From Capra hircus (Eukaryota > Chordata > Mammalia > Artiodactyla > Bovidae), in assembly GCF_001704415.2 (NCBI RefSeq), contig NC_030820.1, positions 43,382,036 to 43,446,035 of the forward strand: a stretch of 64,000 nt of DNA, given 5' to 3'. Below the pieces are notes generated by a model that worked only from the letters and a program-made list of their open reading frames with translations, was not told where the DNA came from and made no database searches. The position numbers and the translations under genes were made by a program. Positions 33,541-45,138 of this stretch are shown piece by piece (positions within the stretch are counted from its first letter, which is position 1; each line of letters starts with the position of its first letter).

Positions 33541-33810
33541 AGGGGCCATGAACCCACCCTTAAATGATGGTTAACTTGCTGAATTGCTGAAATGATCACA
33601 AGTGACTTAGATTACCACATAAACTTTGTTGATAAAGCAGCAGTCCTCTGACAGTCCTTGAGTAAGCTGTACCTTTCCAATCTGGTGATCTACATTTTAA
33701 GCTTAGACATGATGCCCTTTGTGAAATCTTCCTTGATTCACAGACATGCCTCCTCCATCAACCATCAGGATCCAGTATTATAAGGATCAATTTGCTGATT
33801 TCCGCTGCTA

Positions 33811-34039
33811 GGCTTCCCAGGTGGCTCAGTTGTAAAGAATCCGCCTGCAGTGCAGGAGACACGAAGTCTCAATCCCTGGGTCAGGAAGATCTGCTGGAGG
33901 AGAAGATGGCAACCCATTCCAGTACTCTTGGGGAAATCCCACAGACAGAGGACCCTGGCGGGCTACAATCTGTGGGGTCACAAAAGAGTCAGATACAACT
34001 TAGTGGCTAAACAACAACAACAACAGCAATAACAACAAC
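33811..34039 (+). mobile_element. Bov-tA SINE with CAA-rich tail
   Basis: Forward copy from 'ggcttcccaggtggctcagt' to 'gatacaacttagtggctaaa', followed by a (CAA)n tail to about 34039. Confidence 0.93.
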
Positions 34040-34442
34040 TCTTAGACTGCACTCCTGGTTTGGGATTCAATGGCGTTTGATAAATATCCTTTCAGTGAGT
34101 GAATATGTCTACATGGTGCCTTGAAAGGAATTTGATTTTGTTGTTTTTAACCCTGAGGGCATAGTTGATACAATTAAAACTACAGACAGCTCCCTGTAAA
34201 CCGTGACTCATATGAGTCAGCATCACCATTCTCAAACATCCATTTGTGTTCCTAATTCCAAATTAGCTAAAGACCAGACTCTGGGGAAACCCCGTTCCTT
34301 AAAACAATGGCACAAGGACACATGTACATATCCATGTAAAGCTAGAGACTTCCAGGAGTAGAAATAAGTTGTGTATGTTTGGTTATAAAATCTGGGGAAA
34401 AGTCTGTGTACTAGGGTCTGAACTATAGTTTGAAAGTGTTTA

Positions 34443-34549
34443 ATGGCAAACCACTCCAGTATTCTTGCCTGAAAAATTCCATGGGCAGAGGAGCCCCCAG
34501 TCCGTGGAGTGATGAAGAGTGGGACACGACAGAGCTCAGCGCAGCACAG
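34443..34549 (+). mobile_element. BOV-A/Bov-tA body fragment
   Basis: About 105 bp: 'atggcaaaccactccagtat' to 'gggacacgacagagctcagc', with roughly ten bases missing after 'agaggagccc'. No tRNA head. Confidence 0.85.
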
Positions 34550-35861
34550 CAGAGCATTTATGGTTGGGATAGGCATCTTTAACTTGAATTTCTTTATTTG
34601 AAACACATGCAGTACCTCCACCACATTTCTTGTAAAGCATCCAGATTTGGAAAGTTCGTTATAAATTTTAAATGGTTGTCGAGAGTTTCCAGATCCTCCG
34701 TAGAGCTGGCTTCTAGCTGACCCAGGGAGGGGCTGACTTTCTTAGGGCTCAGAGAGGAGGCGGGATACTGGCATCACTTAGAATCCCCACTACCATCTGT
34801 CCACTCATGTTCTGGCTTCCAGAACAGCAGCTGTGGTCAGTTCTTTAGACTAAGATATATTGGAATCGGAATGTTTGAAAATGGGCAGAAAATAATTATT
34901 CTACCAAATCTTAAGTGGTCATGACCCTAACCCTGAAGAAATTCCAGGAAACCAACTTTGGCTGAAACAAAATACCACAAGGTGTGTGATGAGAGTTGTG
35001 TGTTGGGATGCTGTTCCATTTTCAAATGTTCTCACTTTCAAGCAGCTCTTCACCTCTGCTGTGCTGCTTTCAAACATGTCGGCCAGTTCTTTGATCGTCT
35101 TTCCATCAGGAGTTGGGATCTGATTCCCTTTTTCTTGATTATGATCTGGGCTTTGGATGAAAAGGATGAGGCTGGGATGGTGTTGAGTTATTTCTGACGC
35201 CAGCTCCTAGTTTTCCTCCAGCAAACAGGGGTGCAGCTGGGCAGCTCCCAGATGGTGGAGTTCCCGCCTGTCTTGGTTCTTGAAAAGAAAGAAGCCAACA
35301 CATGTTCAAGACCTTGACTCTGTAATCCTTAATTATTAGGCTTTCTAAAGGAAATGCAAGAAAAGGCAGAGGAATGTATGAAATAAGAAATGCAATCAGA
35401 ATAAAAGTCTAGAGATTTTCTTCCTGCTGGAGTCATCTGGCCACTCCCTTCTTCTGCTCAGAGACAACAATCTTGTACGTTTGCTGGAAAAAAAATGCTG
35501 GCGCCAAAAGCCATCGAAGAAATTGATTTTTCTTCATGAGCAAATTTTTCTTTTTATATCTTATTTTCATTTTTAAGCCTCTACAGAAGATCCATTCTAT
35601 GTTAGACAGGTTTTCCATCTTTTGGTTCATCTAAGCGGAGGATAAAAAAATTGAAGAACTGGGATGACTTTCCATTGCCAGAAACGGAATGCATTAACAT
35701 TTAAAATTCGCTGATTCCATTGATCCGCTGTTGGGGGACATTGTTTAAATTGTTCTGATTCTATCTCAGACTTGTGGGCAAGCGGGAAGCAAACCAGACC
35801 TGCAGGGGAATGAAACGCTCTCTATGTTTAGGATGGAAGGAAAGGGCAGTGGGGAGAGCCA
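34550..35861. other. non-genic DNA, possible MaLR LTR relic
   Basis: The part around 35.10-35.20 kb ('aggagttgggatctgattcc', 'attatgatctgggctttgga') is reminiscent of MLT1-type LTRs, but the match is weak. The rest is unrecognised. Confidence 0.25.
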
Positions 35862-36368
35862 GTGTTGCCTTATTCCTTTCAAGTTCTTCTTTTCCTTTGT
35901 TCTTGCCTTTTTGTCTTTGCTAAGGAAGGGGTTATTCTGAATTCACCCTTGGCCCATCTTGCCTGTAGCATAGATCAGCGGCAGAGATGGTTCGTTTGCC
36001 CTAAACTATGTTCCTGCCAGGAGAATCCAGACAGGCTTTGCATTGCTTCTCATTTCTATGGGGACTCGCTTTTTAGCTCCAGGAAGACTGATGACAAAGG
36101 AACTATTTTTGGCACCTCTAGGAAAGAAACACGCCGCAGCCTGTTATTTTCTGTAATCCTGCTGTTTGGAGAGAAAAGTGCCCACAAAGCCACACTTTAT
36201 CAGATAGCACTAAATTCTCTCTGCGGGTTTGTTCACTCTTCTATCCACTTGGCCGCAGTGCATCATGTCAGGGTGAACCAGTCCCACTGGTCCTCTGGCC
36301 CAACAGAGGAACCCAGGGTACACTGCTCCTTTTGTCACACCCCAGATTATGCATCCTTCAGAAATTAA
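35862..36368 (+). other. 168-codon open frame in unique DNA, coding status unproven
   Basis: The longest open frame outside recognised repeats. Its first 20 residues are hydrophobic ('MLPYSFQVLLFLCSCLFVFA'), resembling a signal peptide, followed by a stretch with six cysteines among the next 45 residues. The stop overlaps an AATAAA (36368-36373). I recognise no domain, and no splice structure or start context supports translation. One frame of this size is about what chance predicts in six frames of 64 kb, so I treat it as non-coding unless conserved. Confidence 0.15.
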
Positions 36369-36463
36369 TAAAAGGTTTTCAAGTGTTGAACAAGGATGTC
36401 TTTTTTCCTTTTTCTTTTTGTAGTTTTAAAACTACATTAAAACTTTTAAAAATACTTTATTTA

Positions 36464-36681
36464 GGGCTTCCCAGGTGGTGCAGTGGTAAAGAATTCTCTT
36501 GCCAATGCAGGAGACACAAGAGATGCAGATTCGATCCCTGAGTCAGGAAGATCCCCTGCAGAAGGAAATGGCAACCTACGGCAGTCTTCTTGCCTGGAAA
36601 ATTCCATGAACAGAGGAGCCTGGTGGGCTAGTCTGTGAGGTTGCAGTCGAACACAACTGAGTGACTGAGAACACAGACACA
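36464..36681 (+). mobile_element. Bov-tA SINE
   Basis: Forward copy from 'gggcttcccaggtggtgcag' to 'cacaactgagtgactgagaa'. Target copies 'atactttattta' (36452-36463) and 'atattttattta' (36682-36693) differ at one base. Confidence 0.96.
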
Positions 36682-36741
36682 ATATTTTATTTACATTTTA
36701 ATATATCCCATGTTTCCATGTGAATTCAATTTATTTTTCTT

Positions 36742-37385
36742 AAACTATGTTTAAATTTATTTTTCAGTTGGAGGATAATTGCTTTACAGTGTTGTGTTGG
36801 TTTCTGTCATGTAACCACCCAAATCAGGCATGGCTCAGTTCAGCTCAGTTCAGTCACTCAGTTGTGTCCGACTCTTTGCGACTCCATGAACTGCAGCATG
36901 CCAGGCCTCCCTGTCCATCACCAACTCCTGGAGTTCACCCAAACTCAAGTCCATCGAGTCAGTGATGCCATCCAGCCATCTCATCCTCTGTCATCCCCTT
37001 CTCCCCCTGCCCCCAATCCCTCCCAGCATCAGAGTCAGGCTATAACCACCCAAATCAGTCATGGCTGTATATATATATACCCCCTCCCTCCTTAGCCTCA
37101 CTCCCACCCAGTCTCCTGCCATCCCACCCTACTAGGTCATCACAGAGCACCGGGCTGGGCCCCCTGTGTTATACAGCAGCTTCCCACTGGCTATCTGCTT
37201 TATACATGGTAGTGTACACATGTCGATGCTGCCTTCTCAGTTCATCCCACCCTCTCCTTCCCCTGCTGTGTCCACAAGTTTATTCTCTACATCTGCCTTT
37301 CCATTCCTTCCTTGCAAATAGGCACCTTTTTTCTAGATCTCACATATATGTGTTACTATACAGTATTTGTTTTTCTCTTTGGATG
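36742..37385 (-). mobile_element. L1 3' UTR (antisense), split by BovB
   Basis: Reverse-strand ruminant L1 3' end: 'cagttggaggataattgctt', 'cagtgttgtgttggtttctg' at the left, and after the BovB interruption 'cccccctgtgttatacagc'-like sequence, 'ctgctgtgtccacaagttta' and 'catatatgtgttactataca'. The same L1 region is present in forward orientation at 55.5-56.0 kb. Confidence 0.85.
36836..37042 (-). mobile_element. short BovB insertion inside L1
   Basis: 207 bp of the BovB 3' terminus in reverse ('cagttcagtcactcagttgt' to 'ccctcccagcatcagagtca'). The host L1 sequence is duplicated as 24-bp target copies at 36812-36835 and 37043-37066 with one mismatch, which fixes both edges exactly. Confidence 0.96.
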
Positions 37386-37603
37386 TCATTTTTGTATCTC
37401 ATCATGGGAAGTCATTTGGGAATGTTATCCCTGTAGTCTTTTCAACCTCTGCTCCCACAAATATAATGCACCCTTGCATAGTCAAATTCAGGTTTAGTTA
37501 ACGTCACCAAGTGGAGAAATCCCCCTGTGATTTAATAAAAAAGACTAATGAAAAGAGATTTAGAAAGGTACAGTATATGTAAAGAAAACTGGGATGTGTT
37601 AGA

Positions 37604-37823
37604 TTCAGTTCAGTTCAGTCTCTCAATTGTGTCTGACTCTTTGCAACCCCATGGATTTTAGCAAGCCAAGCCTCCCTGTCCATCACCAACTCCTGCAGCC
37701 TACTCAAACTCAGGTCTATCAAGTCGGTTATGCCATCCAACCATCTCATCCTCTGTCATCCCCTTCTCCTCCCACCTTCAATCTTTCCCAGCATCGGGGT
37801 CTTTTCCAATGAGTCAGCTCTTT
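37604..37823 (-). mobile_element. short BovB insertion
   Basis: Reverse BovB 3' end, from 'cagttcagttcagtctctca' to 'cttttccaatgagtcagctc'. It extends about 20 bp further into BovB than the copy at 36.8 kb. Confidence 0.93.
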
Positions 37824-37895
37824 TTCTTAAGAAGAAAAAACTGGTGATAAGGGATAATTAGCTTTCAAAATATTTAACACTGTAATGGAAGAGAA

Positions 37896-38107
37896 GGCTT
37901 CCCTGGTGGCTTAGTGGTAAAGAATCCACCTGTCAATGCAGGAGACATGGGTTGGATCCCTGGGTTGGAAAGATCCTCTGGAGAAGGAAATGGCAACTCA
38001 CTCTGGTATTTTTGCCTGGAAAATACCCAGGACAGAGGAGACTGGAAGGCTACATATAGTCCATAAAGCTGCGAAAATCAGACATGACTGAGCACACATG
38101 CACACAA
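37896..38107 (+). mobile_element. Bov-tA SINE
   Basis: Forward copy from 'ggcttccctggtggcttagt' to 'cagacatgactgagcacaca'. No clear target duplication. Confidence 0.93.
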
Positions 38108-38711
38108 AGGAGAGGGTGAAAGCAGATACTTCTGTGTATGTTTCTACAGGAGAATGGCTTAAGAAGAATCATAACAATGAAAGACGATGGATCAAAAAAT
38201 TTAAGGAACATATCCGTTCTAGCCCAACAATGAATTAGGAAGCCTCAGTGAGTAGTGAGCACTTGTGATTTTCAAGTTTGAGGTTTAAGGTCCCTGAAGG
38301 TACGGGGAGAATTCTTGCCTAGGGTGGGAAGCTTGTGTCATTCTCAAATCCTCCCAGCCCCTCCTTCCTGCCACTTGATGCCCACATCCAATCTATGACT
38401 ATTTACCATTGATTCTACATGGTTGTCTATTAAGCTGGTATTTATGATGTGCTGCATACAAAGTTAAGATACTTGGATGAGGCTGGTGAAAAGCACAGAG
38501 ATGCTTCCTGTTCATAGGGGCTTATGCTCGAGTGGTAATGAGGGAGTGACTTTTTGGTCCATATTAGATGTTACAGACCTGGGCAAAACTTTAATTTGTC
38601 CCTCCAGAAATTAGTTTTCAGATTAACTTAATAATTATGACAGCTTGTGTACTTATTTGTTCTATCCACACTTTGAAAGCAGGATTGTATGTTATTTGCT
38701 CCTGAACACCC
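38108..38711. other. non-genic DNA with a faint ancient repeat
   Basis: The part 38425-38535 ('tttatgatgtgctgcataca', 'aagcacagagatgcttcctg') resembles the same ancient repeat class as 9775-9890. Nothing else recognised. Confidence 0.35.
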
Positions 38712-38722
38712 AAAGGTTAACT

Positions 38723-38986
38723 GCTAAGTTGCTCCAGTCGTGTCCGACTCTGTGCGACCCCACAGACGGCAGCCCACAAGGTTCCCCCGTCCCTGGGATT
38801 CTCCAGGCAATAATACTGGAGTGGGTTGCCATTTCCTTCTCCAATGCATGAAAGTGAAAAGTGAAAGTGAAGTCGCTCAGTTGTGTCCGACTCTTAGCGA
38901 CCCCGTGGACTGCAGTCTACCAGGCTCTTCCATCCATGGGATTTTCCAGGCAAGAGTACTGGAGTGGGCTGCCATTACCTTCCCCA
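38723..38986 (-). mobile_element. BOV-A2 SINE with perfect target duplication
   Basis: Reverse two-unit BOV-A2 from 'gctaagttgctccagtcgtg' to 'gggctgccattaccttcccc'. Identical 11-bp target copies 'aaaggttaact' at 38712-38722 and 38987-38997. Only a remnant of the CAG tail remains. Confidence 0.96.
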
Positions 38987-38999
38987 AAAGGTTAACTAG

Positions 39000-40097
39000 G
39001 TTTCCCCAAACGATAGGTTCTCCTTTCTAATTCTGAGCCAATGTTTATTAAAATTAAAACACACTGATAAATTCTAAGTTTAATGTCATGTGTGTGAGTT
39101 TCTGTGGAGTTCTACTTAAATTGAGCTTATTTGTGTTAGCTAAATAATTTCTCTTGCTTTAATGAAGATTCAACTTGTCAATTTTGTCAAGAGGGCTCTG
39201 TCACAAACTGGGAAGCTCCTTCTGTGACAATATTCTGTTTGTCATTTAAGTAAGGCTTCCTTAATATCATATAATTAATTGCATTCCTCCAATATGGGTC
39301 TGGTCAGACTGTCTCATTCACTGTAAGAGAATCAGATTACATGTGATGAGAAAAAAAAAAAATTGGCGTAACGTTTTGAGTATTAGTTTTACAGAGCATG
39401 CAAAGTGTCTATTTTTGTAGGGTAAAAAAATATTATTGAGCCAAATTTGATCTCAGAAATGTAAATGATACTAACAGCAATGTCCATAAACTTTAGGTAA
39501 ATTTGAGTTTCACTGCGCTACCAATTCTACTCTCATAACCATTTCAGCAACGATTGGTGGAAATGTCTAGAAATAGACTATACAAAAAATGAAAGCAAAT
39601 TCATTTTTGTCATGTGGTGAACTCATAATCCAAAGTTCCTATCTATAATTTCATGTGCTGTTTGCACATTGATCTCAACAGGATTACTGTCAGTGAAACG
39701 ATAGCAATGTAAAAAATAGAATTTCTCACCGAGACAAAGAAATATCATTGAAAAACTGAAAGGTGAGATCTACTCTGAAGTTTATTGTAAATATGTATGT
39801 CAGTTGGATTTTTTTCTCCCTTGCTCTGTGGCCCTGCTTTTCATGGGGTCATATATGTGAAGCCTGTAAGCTTTCAGTATTACCAGCACAGGTTCAAGTG
39901 CAGTAGAAACTTGGAAACTGCCACAGTATGTGCACACAGCAGGGACTTAACAAATAGGTACACCCACATCCCAATCTATATTTACACTCACATTGTTCCT
40001 TTGTGTCCCAATTGAATGATTTCATTCCTTTATAAACTGGTTTACCCAAGAAGAATCTGTGTTTGTTCTTTCAATTATTCTATCCTTATGTTTATTT
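39000..40097. other. non-genic DNA
   Basis: AT-rich with an A12-13 run at about 39350-39362. No repeat or gene recognised. Confidence 0.4.
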
Positions 40098-40334
40098 AAA
40101 AAAATACTTCAGCATTTTCTACAGCAGTTTTAGACTCACAGTAAGAATTAAGAGGAAGGTATGGAGACTTCCCACTTACCCCACCCCCATCACAACATGC
40201 ACATCCTCCCCCATTATCAACATCCCCACCAGGTGGTTCATTTGTTACAACTGATGACCTTATACAGACATGTCATCATCACCTAAAGTCCACAGCTTAT
40301 ATCAGAGGTCACTCTTGGTGTTGTAGAGTCTATG

Positions 40335-40535
40335 AAGTGAAGTGAAGTGAAGTGAAAGTCGCTTAGTCGTGTCCCTCTCTTTGCAACGCCATGGACTGTC
40401 ATGGAATTCTTCAGGCCAGAATATTGGAGTGGGTAGCCTTTCCCTTCTCCAGGGGATCTTCCCAACCCAGGAATCGAACCTAGGTCTCCTGCATTGCAGG
40501 CAGATTCTTTACCAGCTGAGCTACAAGGGAAGCCC
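40335..40535 (-). mobile_element. Bov-tA SINE inside L1
   Basis: Reverse copy with a repeated 'gaagt' tract at left (3' tail) and 'gctgagctacaagggaagcc' at right (head). The host L1 phrase around 'tctatg' is present on both sides as imperfect target copies. Confidence 0.95.
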
Positions 40536-40667
40536 ATACATTCTATGGGTTGGACAAATGTATAATGACATATAGTCATCACAGTGGTATTTTCTTTCAT
40601 TTTTTAAATGATTTCTTTTTAATGCAGACCATTTTAAAGTCTCTATTAAATTTGTTGTGATATAGCT

Positions 40668-40787
40668 TCTGTTTTATGTTTTGATTTTTTGGCCACAAGA
40701 CATGTGGGATAGCTCCTAAACAGGGATCGAATCCATATCCCCTGCATTGGAAGGTAAAGTCTTAACCTCTGGATAGCCAGGGAAGTT
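40668..40787 (-). mobile_element. CHR-2 SINE inside L1
   Basis: Reverse copy: 'ttttggccacaagacatgtg', 'aacagggatcgaatccatat' and 'gtcttaacctctggatagcc'. Decayed; interrupts the L1 between 'gtggtattttctttc' and 'ggtattttcagag'. Confidence 0.75.
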
Positions 40788-41190
40788 CCTATGGTATTTT
40801 CAGAGTATTTTCATTGTCCTGAAAATCCTCTGTGCTCTGCCTGGACATCCTTTACTACCTTAACCTTTGGCAACCACTAATCTTTTTGCTGTCTCCATAG
40901 TTTTGCCTTTTCCAAAATGGCATAGAATTGGAATCATGCAGAATGCAGTATGACTTTCCAAATTGGCTTCTTTCACTTAGTAACATGCATTTAAGTTTCC
41001 TCCATGTCTTTTCATGGCTTGATGGCTCATTTCTTTTTAGCACAAAGTAATTACCCATTGTCTGGATGGACCATGGTTTATTTACGCATTACCTACTAAA
41101 AGACATCTTGGTTGCTTTTAAGTTTTGGACTTTTAAGAATAAAACTGCTATAAATATTTGTGTGCAGATTGTTGTGTGGACATTAGTGCT

Positions 41191-41978
41191 CAAGGCCCTT
41201 GAGTCTAACAGTTGAAGAGCTGTCCCCCTTCCTTTTTGAAGTCAGTTTTGACTTTCTCATTTATTTAAGGTACACCAAGTGCTTACAAAGCATTCCATGT
41301 TTTCTTGCTAGCCAAGTTTCTTCTTGTTTCCTGCCAGCAGAGAACTCTAATAGGACAGGCCCTATAGTTGGGTCAGAGCCAATCAGCATGATTTATAGAG
41401 AATTTTGTAAACAAACTGATTTCAATTGTGCAGTTCTAAGCTCAGAGCTTCGCTTGGACTGCATGCATTATCAGCCTGGAAGGCTGAGCATGATACATGA
41501 GAAAAGTCAGCTCTTACCTGCTCGTACATTATCAACTCTGTGCGCTATCTTTACTCCTGGTGCCATTCTCACGTTGTGTGACTGTATATCAATGACTGTC
41601 AGCTGGCCTTGGTATTGTGCTCCCTGGCATGTGCCATGCTACACACTTACATGAAGAACCAATGGCCTTAGACTTATATATATATATATATCATCATGTA
41701 TAGATCTGAAGGGAGAAAGTTGATTTTCCATAAGATGCCATGTGTTATTTGTTTACTCAGACATGGTCATTATGGTATACGCATAACTGTGTAATTTCTG
41801 GTGGTGATTTGGGGGTTTGGAAGCTTGAACCTCTGTTCTTAGGTAAGTACTGGTTATTCTACCTGCTGTTGCTGCCAGCTGCTGACTTCTGTATGATTTC
41901 CGTAGCTGGGTTTTAGTCAGTCTGGGTCAACTGTAACTTATCAATCCAGTAGCTGAGAATTCATAAACTTGATGTTTA
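41191..41978. other. non-genic DNA with a 151-codon open frame
   Basis: The frame at 41199-41654 has no recognisable domain and starts at the edge of the L1 relic. A (TA)n tract lies at about 41677-41691. Not treated as a gene. Confidence 0.3.
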
Positions 41979-42135
41979 TGTTGCTGTTCAGTCACTAAGT
42001 TGTGTCTGACTCTTCGTGACTCCATGGACTGCAGCACACCAGGCCTCCCTGTCCTTCCCTATCTCCCAGACTTTGCTCAAACTCATGTCCATTGAGTCAA
42101 TGATGTCATCCAGACATCTCATCCTCTGTCACCCA
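41979..42135 (-). mobile_element. short BovB fragment
   Basis: Reverse BovB 3' end: 'gctgttcagtcactaagttg' to 'ccagacatctcatcctctgt'. 5'-truncated after about 155 bp. Confidence 0.92.
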
Positions 42136-42630
42136 GTGTAATTCTAAGTAATCTTCTCACAATTTTGTTATACAATATTTCCTATATTTGAACATAATTG
42201 CCTTGGAACAAGTAATCCAAGTGTTTAAATGTGAAAAATGTGAAAAAGAAAATGCTCTTCCCATGTTTGTTATTATTGTTAATTTGATTATTTTTGTTTT
42301 CTAATAGAGCTGGTTTCCTAGAAGAACTGAATTCTAAATATAGCCTTTCCCATGACCTTGCGGCCCTTAATATTCAGACTCAGATAGTTATTGTTTAAAT
42401 AGATACCAAAGAAAATTTGTTGTGTTAACTTTATGAGTTGTTTTAGAAATTGAATGATACAGAACCTATGACTTCTGTGCATAGAAGCAAATTTAGACTA
42501 GCAGAGTTCAAATCTTTTCACTATACATATATATATTTTTTAATTTTAATTTTTACTTTATTTTACTTTTCTTTTCACTATATAGATGTAAAATGGAGGT
42601 CCGGAGAGTGTGAATAAATTACCAGGATTG
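42136..42630. other. non-genic DNA
   Basis: AT-rich, with a T-rich low-complexity tract at about 42523-42572. Confidence 0.4.
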
Positions 42631-42838
42631 TGTGCATGCTAGGTTGCTTCAGCCGTGTCTGACTCTTTGTGATCCTATGGACTGTAGCCTGCCAAGGTCT
42701 TCTGTCCATGGAATTCTTCAGGCAAGAATACTGGAGTAGGGTGCCATGCCTTCCTCTAGGGGATCTTCCTGATCCAGGAATCAAAACTGGGTCTCCTGCA
42801 TTACAGGCAGATTCTTCACCATCTGAGCCACAGTAGCC
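42631..42838 (-). mobile_element. Bov-tA SINE
   Basis: Reverse copy from 'tgtgcatgctaggttgcttc' to 'accatctgagccacagtagc'. Confidence 0.93.
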
Positions 42839-44878
42839 CTAATGGAAAACCTAACTAAAAACCTTGCAAAGAATGTAACATATTTTCTAAATGTAATGTG
42901 CAAAATGAGCAAGCAAAAAAAACCCCTAGAAACTGTTATGTGATATAAAAAGGAGGATAACATTTTTATTTCCTGGAACTGTTTGTTCCCAATATGATGT
43001 ACAGAGCAGTTGAAGACTGAAAGTAAAATGGAAGATCGTCTGTTTGAGGTAAGATGACCAAACTGTGAATCCACTCTGACAGAGCTATACAAATGGGAAG
43101 AAAATCTTTCTAAATGCCACCATTTATTTTTTCTTCTTCTCTATAAAATAATAAAATCTTCTGAAGTCAAAATAGTGATAAAGAAAAAGGGACTTCTTGG
43201 TAAACTCTAGAGTTTTTGCATTTGTTTTTATCTTCATTCGCTCCCAGGAGGGAAAATATAAAATAGATAGATTGTCTATTGTGTTTGACCTTATTAAGGA
43301 GTGTTTTGCATTTATATTGAAGAGTTTGAAAAGAGTTAGAGATCAATGCTTAGAAAAGTAAGGACATTTATTCATATTTTAGTTCTTCCCTTCAGCAGAT
43401 ATTGATCAAGCTTATGCCCAGGGCACTGTTCTTGATGCTGGAAATACAGTAGTGACCAAAGGACAAAGGTGAAGTGGGGACAAGGATGTGGCTGGTGTTC
43501 TGGGGAACAGCAAGGAAGCCAGAGAAGGCAGAAGGCCCAGAGGGGAAGCATGCAGGATGAAGTGGAAAGGAGGTCAGGTGGGTAACAGACGGGCAGGTGG
43601 GACTCAGACTTCAGTCATTGAAGGGCTTGGTGTTTATGCTACTGGAGAAGGGAAGCCTTTTTAAGGCTTTGGGCAGACACTTGTATGTCAACAGACTCCA
43701 CTGGGGTTGTTCTGAGAATGGACTCTAGGGGATAAGAACAGATGCAGTGTGATTGCTTAGGAGGATTATTTGTGAAGTGCAGGCATGGACTATCGTGTCT
43801 TGAGTAAGGTGGGAGCATGGGGTGGAGCGAGATGAACCTGCAGGGGCCACATCTTGGTGTTGCACCTGGTAGGTTTTGAACTTGGCTTGGGTAATGGATA
43901 AAGGGTGAGTTGAAGGAGAATCTAAAGGTTTGGACCTGAGCAACAGGAAGGATGGAGTTCCCATTTACAAATACGGAAAATTTTGTGCAAGGAGGCATTT
44001 TAGGGCTTGAGCTGGGTCTATGGAAGTGGTGTGTTGATATACCCCCATTCTAAGTAAAGGATTCTAAGTATTATTTCTTAAATTGCTGATAATTAGCTAT
44101 GTTTAAAAATGAATCATTAAACATCTAACAATTTACTCAAGTTTATTATTAGAGTGAGTTTTCTGGAATAGAAGGGGCAAGTGTTTTTCACTTTTGCTTT
44201 ACAAAACAAGCACCGCTTACAATCATGTTTGTGGAACTGTTGCATTCTGTTTGCTTGCATTTTATTTAAGATTATTTCCCATCAATATTCACAAGTGAAT
44301 TATCATGAGATTTCCTTCAATACAATTTTTGTGAAGTTTTCAGATCAGTGTTTAACTTGATTTATAAAACAATTTGGGCATTTTCTTTCTTTTTCCATGA
44401 TCTGGTGTAGGTCCGCATTGGAGACGTTAACTAAGTCCAAAAATACAATGTGACTTTTAGGGGTCTGGGACTCAAACCATTGGGCAGGTCAATGTCAACT
44501 CCTTTTTCCTTCATCTTCCAGTTTAGAAGCCATAACCCCCAAAGTTGCTGTAGCCCACTTACAGATCCCAAGTACAGAGGAACATGGCTGCAGGTGAAAA
44601 ATAAGACTTGAGACTTATTAGTACTTACAGCAGACTGTCCCTCCTGGGGGGGGGGTCGGAGGGGGTGGCCCTGAAGTCTTTGGAGATGACAGTGGGCAAT
44701 ATGAGGATGACAAATCCTTTTGTAGGAACTGCCTCCAGTGATGGGACTTGAGATTTGCTCTTTTAGTTGGTGATCACATTACCGGACTGTTTACTCATGA
44801 ATAATTCTCATGAAATTGCTTCCATTATTAATAAAAATATTTGCAACTCCACCCTCCCCCCCCCAAAAAAAAAAACGA
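42839..44878. other. non-genic DNA
   Basis: Two kb of mostly unique sequence. 43385-43465 ('agcagatattgatcaagctt', 'gggcactgttcttgatgctg') looks like the ancient repeat class also seen at 9.8 kb. The 119-codon reverse frame at 43639-43998 has no domain. A G10 run starts at 44646, and a C9A10 tract at about 44856-44875 abuts the next SINE. Confidence 0.4.
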
Positions 44879-45138
44879 AACAGGTGGCACAGTGGTAAAG
44901 AATCCACCTGCTATAGCAAGAGTTGCAGGAGACACAGGTTCGATCTGGGTCAAGAAGACCCCCTGGAGGAGAGCATGACAATCCAATCCAGTATACTTGC
45001 CTGAAAAATACCATTTGGGGGATCTCTTTTTAACAGGGATCCTTCAAAAATCTCTGTAGCCCACCAGACGAGCCTGGTGGGCTATAGTCCATGGGGTCAC
45101 AGAGTAGGGTTGCAACGGAACAGAGCAGACACATGCAC
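44879..45138 (+). mobile_element. Bov-tA SINE with an internal foreign segment
   Basis: The head part 'aacaggtggcacagtggtaa' to 'ccagtatacttgcctgaaaa' and the tail part 'gagcctggtgggctatagtc' onward are Bov-tA, but about 55 bp between them (45013-45068) is not. That segment ends with a perfect reversed copy of the following SINE bases (11-bp arms at 45057-45067 and 45074-45084). Confidence 0.85.

Larger units (their letters stand above)
40098..41190 (-). repeat. old L1 LINE 3' region (antisense), with two nested SINEs
   Basis: Order of landmarks: 'tctacagcagttttagactc', 'tgttacaactgatgacctta', 'cactcttggtgttgtagagt', (Bov-tA), 'gttggacaaatgtataatga', (CHR-2), 'ttttgccttttccaaaatgg', 'tggcttctttcacttagtaa', 'ggaccatggtttatttacgc', 'aaaactgctataaatatttg'. 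This is a typical antisense old L1 3' end. Confidence 0.85.

Noticed and set aside
41199..41654. 151-codon forward open frame
   Set aside because: No domain, no coding bias visible, and length within chance expectation; it begins at the edge of an antisense L1.
43639..43998. 119-codon reverse frame
   Set aside because: Proline/serine-rich translation of GA-rich DNA with no domain; another frame overlaps it.
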